From assembly GCA_024401165.1 (NCBI GenBank), contig JAKSLN010000004.1, positions 1 to 46,815 of the forward strand: a stretch of 46,815 bases of DNA, given 5' to 3'. A program made the translations under genes and the position numbers. A model generated the notes under the pieces. It had not been told where the DNA came from. It searched no databases and was given only the letters and a program-made list of their open reading frames with translations. This document shows, piece after piece, positions 16,259 to 26,100 of this stretch (positions are counted from its first letter, which is position 1; every line of letters begins with the position of its first letter). The stretch is from Bacteroidaceae bacterium (GTDB lineage Bacteria; Bacteroidota; Bacteroidia; Bacteroidales; Bacteroidaceae).

Positions 16259-16902
16259 AACGCTCCCAGTCCTCCTTCTGCGCCTTATTATGCTTCCTGG
16301 CATTGTCGTGCACCCACGGCAGTGCCCCGAGCAATATGCCTCAGGCACAACCCAGGAAGGAGGCATCCGACGACCCTTTCGAACTCATCATCGATGACAT
16401 CACACCCTTCATCCAGAAAGGGTACAGGACAGCCGAGAGGACTCCCGACGACATCGACATCATCGTCATCCATTCCAACAACTTTCTGGGCGTAGACTCC
16501 TTCAGCACAGAAGGCTGCCTCCAGCAATTCGAGGCGGCCAACGTCTCACCACATTATATGATAACACGCGAAGGCATTGTCATACAGATGGTCAAGGAAA
16601 AAGACATCGCCTGGCATGCCGGCGAAAGCATCCTGCCCGGAACCGACCGCAGAGCTTTAAATGCCAGCAGCATAGGCATCGAAATCGTCAACACCCAGAG
16701 CGAGGAACCTACTCCCCATCAGTATAAAGCCCTCCTCGAACTCTGCCAGCAACTTACCCAGAAGTGGGGCATCCGCTACATCGTCCGGCACAGTGACATT
16801 GCTCCAGACCGCAAGACCGACCCTTGGCTCCTTGACTGGGATCAGTTTGAACACGACCTAAAGGAAAGAGTAAGCGAAGACCTCCTTTTTCCCAGAAGAT
16901 AA
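16255..16902 (+). CDS. Lipoprotein N-acetylmuramoyl-L-alanine amidase (Amidase_2 family)
   Basis: A 215-residue exported lipoprotein; the lipobox FLALSC puts lipid on Cys19. The amidase_2/PGRP domain spans about residues 64-195: IDIIVIHSNN with zinc ligand His73, SPHYMITREGIVIQMVKEKDIAWHAG, SSIGIEIVN, and VRHSDIAPDRKTDPW with His179, Lys187 and Asp189. It should cleave the amide bond between muramic acid and the peptide stem, perhaps in recycling at the outer membrane, like AmiD. Translation is coupled to tex by a 4-bp overlap, a pairing with no obvious functional reason. Confidence 0.9.
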   Translation: MKRSQSSFCALLCFLALSCTHGSAPSNMPQAQPRKEASDDPFELIIDDITPFIQKGYRTAERTPDDIDIIVIHSNNFLGVDSFSTEGCLQQFEAANVSPHYMITREGIVIQMVKEKDIAWHAGESILPGTDRRALNASSIGIEIVNTQSEEPTPHQYKALLELCQQLTQKWGIRYIVRHSDIAPDRKTDPWLLDWDQFEHDLKERVSEDLLFPRR

Positions 16903-16938
16903 CAGAAAACAAAGTCACAATCCAACCGGCAAAGGAAG

Positions 16939-17060
16939 GCCGTAGCGGTCTCTGGAAAAAGGCGCTACGCCTTTTCAAAAATACCGCTGCGGGATTTTAA
17001 AATTACCGCTGCGGGAACCAACCGGCTGACCCGGGGCAGCCGGTTCAAGACCGCTACGGC
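16939..17060. repeat. Nested inverted repeat element rich in CCGCTGCGG words
   Basis: Outer arms of 13 bp, 16939-16951 (GCCGTAGCGGTCT) and 17048-17060, are perfectly complementary. Inside are a small hairpin AAGGCG-CTA-CGCCTT near 16959-16973, two direct copies of TACCGCTGCGGG separated by about 23 bp (from 16982 and 17005), and an inner 9-bp inverted repeat AACCGGCTG (17020-17028 with 17037-17045). A T run follows the outer right arm, so the whole may also end transcription of the amidase gene; GH97 is convergent from the right. Confidence 0.75.
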
Positions 17061-17132
17061 ATTTTTGGAGTCTCGGAAAACTCTTTTTCTAAAAGCGCAG
17101 CAGCTTACGAGAAAAGTCCATGCGTAAAGACA

Positions 17133-19064
17133 TCATTTCTGAATCACAGCAGCAAAACCTCCATTACGGCTCATCTTGATGCCAAGCTTGGTATTGCGAC
17201 TAACGGTTTGTTTGACATTATTGTAATGCATGGCTTGATAGTCAGCATTGCAACCATCACGGAAACCAGTCAACTGAAAGTCGCCCTCACCAAGGAAATC
17301 AAGGGTAATCTCCACCTCTCGACCATTCACCTCGCTATTGTTGAGCGCAGCCAAAAACCACTTGTCACCTTTACGCTTTGCTACCACAGTATACTTACCA
17401 GCCTTGGCATCCAGACAACGGGTTTCATCCCAGGTTGTTGGAACGGATGCTATGTAACGCGTACATTCGTCGTTCTGATAATATCGGGTGGGATTGTCGG
17501 CCAACATCTGCAAGCCGCTCTCCAGCACGACATACAGGGCCATCTGAAAGCAACGAGTTCCCATGGCACCGCTGTTTGGACGTTCTGCACGGTAATACTC
17601 GGGCTGCATATTGTTCATGCCACCGGGAGTAAAGTCGGCAGGGCCTACGGCATTGCGAATGAAAGGCAGATAAAGCGTATTGTCAGGGTGGCAACCACCC
17701 ATCTGTTCCAGTCCGCGGACGCCCTCGCACGAAATATAGTTGGGATACTCGTACTCGAGACCGGCAGGAGTGAAGCTACCGTGAAGATCTACAAGCAGAT
17801 GATGCTCGGCTGCAGCCTCCACGACACGACGATAGTAATTGACCATCCACTGGTCAGCATGGTCCATAAAGTCAATCTTGACACCAGCCACTCCCCATTG
17901 CTCGTATTTCTCGAACAAGTCCATGTGTTGTTCAACCGTCAGCCAAGGCAGCCAGAGAATGATACCTACACCTTTGCTCTTGGCATATTGAATTAGCTTG
18001 TCGAGGTGCAAGTCGTCGCGTCCAACAAAGGGGTCGCGAGTGCTTTTTGCCCATCCTTCATCCAAAAGGATATACTCGATGCCGTACTTCGATGCAAAAT
18101 CTGCGTAGTAAGCATAGGTTTCATAGTTGCAGCCCACACGAAAGTCCACATCGGTTCCCCATGGTGCTGCGCCGTTCCACCACTCCCAGCTGACCTTGCC
18201 CGGACGAATCCAACTGGGGTCGGCGATCTTACAAGGCTGTGAAAGTTGCAACGTCAGAGTCTGCTCCTGAATGCCGCGCGAATCGGAGGCTACGACATAG
18301 CGCCAGGGAAAAGTACGGGTTCCGCTGGTCTTTGCGATGTACTCCGCTTCAGTAATACGCTCTCCACGGTCCCCCCATGGTTCCCAACTCAACGGAGCAT
18401 GAGGATGGGTGCTTTCAACGCCTTCATCTGTAGGCTGTAGGAACAAACGAGGATAGTCCACGCAATCGGCTTCGCCCAACAGTAACTGCAGCTTATCGAG
18501 ACTGCTCATCAGGCAAGGTATGGTGCTCAGTTTTCGATCATCCTCCTGCCATTGGTTCAGAAGTTGGTGGCGATAGGCTTCCTCATAACTAGTATTAAAA
18601 GAGCCACAAGGTTGTCGATGAATCATGTAATCCCTATCAGGAACGAAGGTGAAATGGTCACGCATCACCTCTATCTCGCCTCCCAATCGGGTTACAAAAC
18701 GGTAGGCTACGGCATTGTCCATCACACGCATTTCGACGCTATACTTACCATAATTAATAATAACCTCGCGATAGGTATTCTGCACGGTGCTGAACTTGAT
18801 GGGCACAACCGGTTTGAGGGTTTCGTTGACGATGCGCTGCTTGATGCTTTTGGGAGCAGCACAATCGAGTTTGGCCGTCGAAGTCTGTAAGCAGAGATCC
18901 TTCATCGTATAAAGCGACTGACACCCCTGGAACACTTCCCAACTGAGTGGACGGTCTTGCAACACCACCCATGTTTTGCCTCCAGGAGAGGTCACTTCCA
19001 GTTCTTTTGCCTTAATGCCACACGTAGTCAGCATCAGAAAAATTACAGCAATTAAATTCTTCAT
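17133..19064 (-). CDS. Glycoside hydrolase family 97 enzyme, probably the retaining (alpha-galactosidase-like) type
   Basis: A 643-residue exported enzyme with a signal peptide at about 1-19. The N-terminal GH97 beta-sandwich covers about 20-285 (SPGGKTWVVLQDRPLSWEV; NAVAYRFVTRL), the TIM barrel about 286-560 (GKVSWEWWNGAAPWG, YILLDEGWAK, GIILWLPW), and a C-terminal beta domain follows. GVKIDFMDHADQ carries Asp398 in the place of the nucleophile of retaining GH97 members such as BtGal97b, and Glu447 (ISCEGVRG) is the likely acid/base; inverting SusB-type enzymes lack that Asp. Removal of alpha-linked galactose or related sugars in the periplasm is therefore inferred. It is transcribed away from the large FAS1/Sus operon and need not serve it. 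Confidence 0.9.
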   Translation of the reverse strand: MKNLIAVIFLMLTTCGIKAKELEVTSPGGKTWVVLQDRPLSWEVFQGCQSLYTMKDLCLQTSTAKLDCAAPKSIKQRIVNETLKPVVPIKFSTVQNTYREVIINYGKYSVEMRVMDNAVAYRFVTRLGGEIEVMRDHFTFVPDRDYMIHRQPCGSFNTSYEEAYRHQLLNQWQEDDRKLSTIPCLMSSLDKLQLLLGEADCVDYPRLFLQPTDEGVESTHPHAPLSWEPWGDRGERITEAEYIAKTSGTRTFPWRYVVASDSRGIQEQTLTLQLSQPCKIADPSWIRPGKVSWEWWNGAAPWGTDVDFRVGCNYETYAYYADFASKYGIEYILLDEGWAKSTRDPFVGRDDLHLDKLIQYAKSKGVGIILWLPWLTVEQHMDLFEKYEQWGVAGVKIDFMDHADQWMVNYYRRVVEAAAEHHLLVDLHGSFTPAGLEYEYPNYISCEGVRGLEQMGGCHPDNTLYLPFIRNAVGPADFTPGGMNNMQPEYYRAERPNSGAMGTRCFQMALYVVLESGLQMLADNPTRYYQNDECTRYIASVPTTWDETRCLDAKAGKYTVVAKRKGDKWFLAALNNSEVNGREVEITLDFLGEGDFQLTGFRDGCNADYQAMHYNNVKQTVSRNTKLGIKMSRNGGFAAVIQK

Positions 19065-19086
19065 ATTAATTTACACTAAGGAGGAA

Positions 19087-19094
19087 CAAAAGTA
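19087..19094 (-). promoter_or_regulatory. Probable -7 element for the GH97 gene
   Basis: On the minus strand the bases read TACTTTTG, 22 nt upstream of the GH97 ATG. A weak -33 match (CTTG) sits about 21 bp further upstream. Confidence 0.5.
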
Positions 19095-19173
19095 TCTGAC
19101 GAAATTATTTGTCCACAAGATTTCCGAAGCAGAAATTCGATGGTGCGCAAACGTATCAGCAAGGGAGATAGGT

Positions 19174-19614
19174 TTACTTTCGTTGCTTGTAATAGGGAGT
19201 GTTATAGGTAAGAATGATAGAATTGTCCTTCTGGCTTACAACAAGTTGAGTACCATCTCTATCAACTTGGTAGGTAATGGAATTGTCGGTCTTGCCAACC
19301 TGATGATAGACCACATTGAAGATGGTTGTAACGCTGGTCCAAGTGTACGGAGAATTGTCGAGAGGAACATCAACAATAAGCTGTCCTACCATATCTTTTT
19401 TCGTTACATCAATATAGTTGATGCTAAGATAGATTTCTGTACCCTGGCAGTTGCCTTTGAGACAGTTTCGTTCGTTGTCGTAGATGTAGCCACGCTTGGA
19501 AATCTCTCTTGCAACTTTGATGTAAGTACTGTTGAGATCGATGCCGTCGAAGTCAAAGGAATGAGCAGAGAGAGCGCCCACGAAGAGGGCGAAGAAGATG
19601 AAAAATCGTTTCAT
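19174..19614 (-). CDS. Small secreted protein of unknown function
   Basis: A 146-residue protein with a signal peptide (MKRFFIFFALFVGALSAHS, cut near residue 19). The mature part has FDGIDLNSTYIKVAREISKRGY, two cysteines spaced as CLKGNC, then alternating beta-type segments to a basic end (YYKQRK). The two cysteines could form a disulphide in the periplasm. No family is recognised. It is 30 nt after the small membrane protein gene upstream on the same strand and 109 nt before GH97, so it may share a transcript with either. Confidence 0.65.
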   Translation of the reverse strand: MKRFFIFFALFVGALSAHSFDFDGIDLNSTYIKVAREISKRGYIYDNERNCLKGNCQGTEIYLSINYIDVTKKDMVGQLIVDVPLDNSPYTWTSVTTIFNVVYHQVGKTDNSITYQVDRDGTQLVVSQKDNSIILTYNTPYYKQRK

Positions 19615-19644
19615 AAATATGTGATGTTTTGTGATGTTTAATTC

Positions 19645-19830
19645 TTACATGTGACGTAGCACCTCGCGAACGCCGGTGAAGACCGCCAGTCCGACAACGA
19701 TGGAAAGGCCCTTGATGATGGCAGCACCAACGTTGTCAGGGTGTAACATCTGCCCCATGAGGATCATAAAACCGAGCATGGCTATGCTGGCAGCGACAAT
19801 TGAGGCGACGAGGATAAGTATCTTTTTCAT
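19645..19830 (-). CDS. Small membrane protein of unknown function
   Basis: A 61-residue protein with two hydrophobic segments, about residues 4-25 (ILILVASIVAASIAMLGFMILM) and 36-53 (AAIIKGLSIVVGLAVFTG), linked by a short polar loop (GQMLHPDNVG). The start at 19830 is chosen over a longer frame that would run into the promoter. Nothing indicates a function; the size and two-helix form are common among uncharacterised Bacteroidota membrane proteins. Confidence 0.6.
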   Translation of the reverse strand: MKKILILVASIVAASIAMLGFMILMGQMLHPDNVGAAIIKGLSIVVGLAVFTGVREVLRHM

Positions 19831-19861
19831 TTGAAGAATGTACTTGTTTGGAACGATGGAG

Positions 19862-19890
19862 CAAAGATACAACAAAAATTAAGACTCAAA
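19862..19890 (-). promoter_or_regulatory. Probable promoter for the two small minus-strand genes
   Basis: On the minus strand, TATCTTTG (19862-19869) fits the -7 consensus and TTTG (19887-19890) is a candidate -33 element with a rather short 17-bp spacer. Confidence 0.5.
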
Positions 19891-19973
19891 GAAAAAAAGA
19901 GAAGAAGAAATGATACTTGAATGGTAATTTTAAGTTTTTTTTAGGCAAAACGACCACTTTTTCCCAAACTTTC

Positions 19974-20004
19974 TTTGCCGAAACGTAAAAATGCGTTAAA
20001 TTTG
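19974..20004 (+). promoter_or_regulatory. Promoter TTTG-N19-TAAATTTG of the FAS1/Sus operon
   Basis: TTTG at 19974-19977 and TAAATTTG at 19997-20004 with a 19-bp spacer match the Bacteroidota consensus. The predicted start near 20011 gives a leader of about 118 nt containing the 8-bp palindrome GTACGTAC (20026-20033). Activators or repressors are not evident. Confidence 0.75.
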
Positions 20005-20128
20005 TGGACTCATGCAAAACGCTATGTACGTACGCACACGTGAAAATATGTACAGAAAACGTCTACCATGAACGACTAACGAGACTAATCAAACAAAAAA
20101 TCAATAACAACCTAATTCAACAAACTGT

Positions 20129-23100
20129 ATGAAAAACCGTTTAAGCACTCTGGGTAAGTCGGCATCCTGCATGCTGCTCTTACTCGCCGCCTGCGGTGTT
20201 ACATCTTCATGCAAGGATGACTACAGATTGGACGACGAGAAGCCTGGGTTCCTGAACTCAAGCATCTTGGAAAATCTGCAGAAGCAGAACTACACGTACT
20301 ATCTGCGCCTCCTGAACGATGCGGATGCTAACCCATTGAACGAGCCCAACGCGCTGGCCACAACGCTTGCGCTGACCGGTTCGAAGACACTGTTTGTAGC
20401 TGACGATGCAGCCTGGGAGGCCTTCTTCAAGAAGAATGCCGAGCTGCCTGAGAGCAACCCCTGGCACACAGCGACGAGCTACGAGAATCTGAGTACGGCA
20501 CAGAAGAAGCTGCTCATTCACACGAGTATGCTGAACAATGCCATCGTGATGGAGAACCTCGCCAGCAACCTGGTGGACGGATCTATGGCACGTGGCGAGT
20601 TCATGCGCCGCTACACCGACGTGGAGACCACGGACTCCATCACCTATCTCGACGGAAACTCGCTGCCCACGAACTACAACATTGGCAACGAGGAGAAGGA
20701 CTACTGGTGGCGCTTCCGTGCCGAAAACGGAGGTAAGGGTATCTACCTGGTCAACGACTCTTCGCAGAGCATGATGGTACACTTCACCAACGAACATCTG
20801 AAGAAGAACAACGTGACGGACGAGGACTTCCGCATCTTCATGAACGAGGAGCGTCAGACCGAGGACGTACACATCTACGACGCCAAACTGGTTGACAAGG
20901 ATGGCGTCTGCGAGAACGGATACGTGAACACAACTTCAAAGGTCATCACTCCCCTGCCCAACATGGCAGAGTTGCTGCGCACGAATGGCGAGACAAACAT
21001 CTTCAGCCACATGCTGGACCGCTGGTCGGTACCCTTCTACAACCGTGGCGTAACCCAGCAGTATAAGGAGATCATGCTGAGCCGCGGCATCATCTTTGAG
21101 GACTCTATCTTCACCAAGCGCTACTTCAGCGACAAGAGCTGGGGCGGCGGTCCACTGAAGAACGACCCCAGCGGCAACCAGTTCCGCGACGCTCAGTCAA
21201 CGGATGTGAACCTGAAGTTCGATCCAGGATGGAACACCTACGCTCGCGAAGGCAGCGGTCCTGAGTACGACATGGCTGCCATGTACGTCCCCAACGACAC
21301 GACCCTGTGGAAGTACTTCACCGAGGGCGGTGGCGGCTGGCAGCTGATCCAGACCTACTACATGCACGCAGGAGAAGAGGATGCCATGGGCAACAGCCTT
21401 GAGATCCCCTACACCCGTCCTACCACCCTGCAGGAACTGTACGAACAGATTGACCAGATTCCCATCAGTACGCTGAACTCTCTGCTGAACATCATCATGT
21501 TCCAGAGCTTCGTCAACTCGGTTCCCAGCAAGATGACCAACCTGCGCGACGATGCCCAGGAGCAGATTTTCTATGCTGACGACATCAACAACATCAAGAA
21601 GGGTTTGCTGGCCAACAATGGTATCATCTACATCACCGACAAGGTATACGGTCCCGCCAACTACACCTCTGTAGCGGCTCCCGCCTACATCTCAGGCACT
21701 AACCTGGTTATGCGCTGGGCCATCTACAACGGTTCGACCACAGCTACCGACTACATGGGCCTGAACTACTACGCATACCTCAAGGCCATGCAGAGCCAGT
21801 TCGCCTTCTTCTTGCCTTGCGACAAGGGTATGGCCTACTACTACGACCCCGTCAGCTTCACGAGCAAGAAGCCTCGCGTGCTGAAGATGACGTACAAGAA
21901 CGGCTCGTTCCCCATCAACGCCGACGTATTCAACTACACGCCCGAGAACGCCAGCATCGGCGCCATCTACAACACCCAGAAGTTGCCTTCGGACGAGATC
22001 TGCAACCGCCTGAAGGATATTCTGGAGAGCCACACCTTGGTGCTCGACAAACTGGACTCAATTGAAACCGACATCGACGAGTACTACCTGATGAAGAACT
22101 ACTCGACCGTAAAGGTAACCCGAGGACTTGGCCCTGACGGCCGTCTCCGCATCATGAAGGTGCAGGGAGGTTACCAGCTCGAGAATGAGGACCAGGGCAT
22201 CGAGGGACAGATTGAAGCCACCAACAAGGGTGTATACACCGAGGTAAAGGGTGTGCAGGAGAACGAGGTGATCGACATTCACAAGATGTCAAACGGTCAC
22301 ACCTACATCCTCGACAGCCCCATTATCCCCGCCAGCAAGAGCGTATACTGCAACCTGACCAACAACGGACAGTATGACAGTCCCTACTATAGCAACTTCT
22401 ACAACTACTGCTGCCTCACGAACGAGAGCATCATCGAGAAGTGCGGTCTGGTGGACGCCAAGCTGACCAACACTCAGAAGAAGGCAGAAATCAAGAAGTT
22501 CCAGATCTTCGTCAACAACAACGACGCTCCCGACTACAACATCCAGTTCTTCAACAACTACCACTACACGCTGTTCGTTCCCACCGACGAGGCAATGGAC
22601 GCTGCCGTACAGAACGGTCTGCCCACATGGCAGGACATCGAGGAGGACTACGAGTCATGCGAGAAGGACGAGTATGAGAACCTGGTGCTGACGGAGGACA
22701 GCCTTCGTCTGCAGGCTAAGATCACCTATCTGACTAACTTCGTACGCTATCACTTCGCTGACAACAGCGTCTTCGCAGACCAAAGCAAGATTGAGGAAAC
22801 CGACTACGTAACCTCAAGCTACGACAACCAGAAGGGCCTCTTCTGCAAGGTATACGTAAAGCGTGACAAGGGCGTACTGGAAGTTAAGGACTGCTCGGGT
22901 GGCAACTGGGCCAAGATTGACGGCAAGTACAACGTCATGGCTCGTGACATTGTCTGCTCTTCAAGCCCCAGAGACAAGACATCTATGAACGGCATCAAGA
23001 TCAGCGGTTCTAGCTTTGCTGTAATCCATCAAATTCCTACCGTACTGAACCACACCGAAATGCAGGGTGGTCGCTACGACAGCACATGGGCAAGCAGCAG

Positions 23101-23149
23101 CGCAGCCAAGAAATACCTGAAGCGTTATGCAATCCCCACAGACAAATAA
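20129..23149 (+). CDS. Large fasciclin (FAS1) domain surface lipoprotein, first gene of the operon
   Basis: A 1006-residue lipoprotein. The signal peptide ends at a lipobox VTSSC with Cys28, followed by KDDY and a second acidic group, like the lipoprotein export signal that sends Bacteroidota lipoproteins to the cell surface. A first FAS1-like motif is at about residues 86-100 (KTLFVADDAAWEAFF); a second FAS1 domain is clear near 808-925 (YHYTLFVPTDEAMDAAV, then LTYLTNFVRYHFADNS). The long middle, about 250-780, contains a GGGPLKNDPSGNQ-type loop and many aromatic residues and is not recognised. FAS1 domains mediate adhesion or ligand binding in other proteins; binding of the operon's ligand at the surface is an inference. 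SusC follows 12 nt later. Confidence 0.85.
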   Translation: MKNRLSTLGKSASCMLLLLAACGVTSSCKDDYRLDDEKPGFLNSSILENLQKQNYTYYLRLLNDADANPLNEPNALATTLALTGSKTLFVADDAAWEAFFKKNAELPESNPWHTATSYENLSTAQKKLLIHTSMLNNAIVMENLASNLVDGSMARGEFMRRYTDVETTDSITYLDGNSLPTNYNIGNEEKDYWWRFRAENGGKGIYLVNDSSQSMMVHFTNEHLKKNNVTDEDFRIFMNEERQTEDVHIYDAKLVDKDGVCENGYVNTTSKVITPLPNMAELLRTNGETNIFSHMLDRWSVPFYNRGVTQQYKEIMLSRGIIFEDSIFTKRYFSDKSWGGGPLKNDPSGNQFRDAQSTDVNLKFDPGWNTYAREGSGPEYDMAAMYVPNDTTLWKYFTEGGGGWQLIQTYYMHAGEEDAMGNSLEIPYTRPTTLQELYEQIDQIPISTLNSLLNIIMFQSFVNSVPSKMTNLRDDAQEQIFYADDINNIKKGLLANNGIIYITDKVYGPANYTSVAAPAYISGTNLVMRWAIYNGSTTATDYMGLNYYAYLKAMQSQFAFFLPCDKGMAYYYDPVSFTSKKPRVLKMTYKNGSFPINADVFNYTPENASIGAIYNTQKLPSDEICNRLKDILESHTLVLDKLDSIETDIDEYYLMKNYSTVKVTRGLGPDGRLRIMKVQGGYQLENEDQGIEGQIEATNKGVYTEVKGVQENEVIDIHKMSNGHTYILDSPIIPASKSVYCNLTNNGQYDSPYYSNFYNYCCLTNESIIEKCGLVDAKLTNTQKKAEIKKFQIFVNNNDAPDYNIQFFNNYHYTLFVPTDEAMDAAVQNGLPTWQDIEEDYESCEKDEYENLVLTEDSLRLQAKITYLTNFVRYHFADNSVFADQSKIEETDYVTSSYDNQKGLFCKVYVKRDKGVLEVKDCSGGNWAKIDGKYNVMARDIVCSSSPRDKTSMNGIKISGSSFAVIHQIPTVLNHTEMQGGRYDSTWASSSAAKKYLKRYAIPTDK

Positions 23150-23161
23150 TACCATACTACC

Positions 23162-26100
23162 ATGACTAGATATATCAAATTTATACTGCTCGGATTGGTC
23201 AGCCTGATGGCGACCCTTCCTGCCAGCGCACAGTCACGACGTATCTCCGGTACCGTGAGCGACGACATCGACGTGGTAGTTGGCGCAAACGTGAAGGAGA
23301 TTGACAAGAACAATCGTATCGTAAGTCAGGCCATCACCGACTTCAACGGTAACTTCACCATGACAATCAAGGATCCCAAGAACGTCTTGGAGATCTCATA
23401 CATCGGATACAAGAAATGGAGCAGCCCCATTGGTACGAAGAACGTATTCAAGGTTACCCTCCAGGACAACACCAAGCAGATGAAAGACGTTGTCGTAACG
23501 GCCAAGAAGAAGGCTCCCACGACGGGTCTGGACATTCCTCAGCGCGAGTATGCGGGTGCCGTCCAGAACTTTAGCATGGACGACATGGAAGGTTTGGCCT
23601 TCGAGTCTGTTGACCAGGCTCTGCAGGGTCAGATTGCCGGTCTGGACATCGTTGCCAACTCTGGTAACCTGGGTTCAGGTACGACGATGCGTCTGCGTGG
23701 TACCACGACCATCAATGGTAACGCACAGCCTCTGATCGTTGTAAACGACCACATCTTCGAGCTCCCAGACGATGCACAGCAGGTTAACTTCGAGGATATG
23801 GACAACGAGGAGCAGTTCTCTACCCTTTTGAACGTCAACACCGAGGATATCGAGAGCATCACCGTACTGAAGGACGCAAGTTCTGCAGCCAAGTGGGGTT
23901 TGAGAGGTTCAAACGGTGTCATCGAGATTAAGCTTCGCCGTGGTAAGCGTGGTCCCACGCGCGTAACCTTTACTTATAAATTCAACGGCACCTGGCAGCC
24001 CGATGGTTACAAGATGCTGGACGGTAACGGCTACACCATGATGCTGAAGGAGGCTTACTACAATCCCACTCAGACTCCCACCTCTATTCCCGAGTTGGAC
24101 TACAATCAGGAGTTGGGCGGTGGTAAGATCTATCGTCACTTCGGTGGCTACGACATCGGTTACGGTCGTGGCAACACGGACTGGATCGACGCTGTAACTC
24201 AGTTCGGTAACGAGCATCGCTACCACGTGAACCTGAGTGGTGGTGGTGAGAAGGCACAGTTCCGTATTGGTGCCGGTTACAACACCTCAACGGGTTCAAT
24301 CATCGGTCAGAAGCTCGACCAGTTCACCGAATCGACCGCTCTGGACTACCAGGTGAGCGACCGTATCAAGTTCAGTTCGAACATCAACATGACCTTCACG
24401 ACCAACCACAAGAACTACGCAGGTATTCTGGACCGCGCTTATAGTGCAATGCCTAACATGAGCATCTGGGAGTTCGACGAGTTGGGCAACCGCACGGGAA
24501 ACTACTTCAACATGTTCCCCATTGCTGCCAACCTAAGCAGTTCTTCTACCAACCAGATCGACAACGACGGTCACTACACAAGCTACGAGCTGCGCGACCG
24601 ATTCACCAACGGTAACCCCGTTGCCAATGCCTATGGTGCATGGCACGTGATGAAGCAGTACAACCTGACTCCTCAGTTCAGCATCGAGTACAAGCTGCTT
24701 GGTAAGGATAGTGAGAGCCACCAGTTGAACTACGTCGGCGACGTACAGCTGAGCATCTTCAACACCAGCGATGACAAGTTCTGCCCCTCTTACCTGAAGC
24801 CCATGCCCTGGGTATACGGTGGCGACAACTCAGCTGCGCTGGCTAACAACGAGCGTAACCAGGTGAGCAACAGCGAGTACAAGTCAGTAGGCTTCAGCAC
24901 TCGCCACGACTTGCGCTTCTATCCTGTACTGAAGAACAGAGACCACAACCTGAGCGCGATGTTCCGCTTTGAGTTGAACACAAACAACAGTTCAAACCAG
25001 AACTTGGGTCTGTGGAACGTGCCCAACGGCATCACCGATCCTACCGTCATCGCCCTCATGCAGTCGGCAGGTGCAAGCAACGGCGAAAGCCGCTCACATG
25101 CATTTATGGAACAGATACATTATTCATATAAGAGTAAGTACAGCCTCGACCTTTTGGTACGTACGGACGGTTCGACCGCATTTGGTCGCACCAACAAGTA
25201 CGGTACCTTCCCCAGTGTGGGTGGTCGTTGGAACATCATCGACGAGCCATTCATGCAGCGCGTGAAGCCTTTCATCAGCATGCTGGCGTTCCGTCCCACT
25301 TGGGGTATCACCGGTAACATGGGTGGTGCTGGTGGCGGCAACCAGTACAACCGCTACAGCAGCGGTGGCTACTACAACGGCCACTCTGTCGTTCAGCCCG
25401 ACAACCTGTCGCTGACCAACCTTCGTTGCGAGAAGACGGAGCAGTGGAACTTCGGTTTCAACCTCGGTCTGCTGGACGACTTGCTGGAGTTCCAGTTGGA
25501 TATCTATGACAAGAAGACTACCGACCTGTACATGAACAACATGCGTATCCCTGCCGCCAACGGTTTCAACACTTTGGCTTGCATTAACGGCGGTACCATG
25601 CGCAACAAGGGTTGGGACCTCAATGCTTCTACCGGCCGTTTCGCCAAAGTGGGTAAGTTCTCTATGCGAGTTCGCGGTAACGTGAGCCAGAACTTCAACA
25701 CTGTGGAGGAGATGAACAGCCTGATTCTGGAGAACCTGAACGGTTCAGAGACTTGGGAGCCTACCAACTTCAACTTCAACCAGCGCGTACAGATCAACAA
25801 TGCGTTGGGATCTATCTATGGTCTGAAGTCGAAGGGTGTTTACCGTTATGACTACGACCACAACGGTTACACCAACACCTCTTGGGGCGCTTATGGTTAC
25901 AACGAGGTTGACGCCAGCGGCAACGTGCTGAATAACGCTGACGAGGCAGCCCTCAAGGGTACTGGTTATGACAAACACGGAAACCCCATCAACACCGCTG
26001 CTGCTGCTGCACGCCGTGGCGAGAACAGCACCTGCCCCATCGCCTACGATGCCAACGGCAACATGCTGACCGACGCCAAGGGTAACCCCCTGCCCATGTA

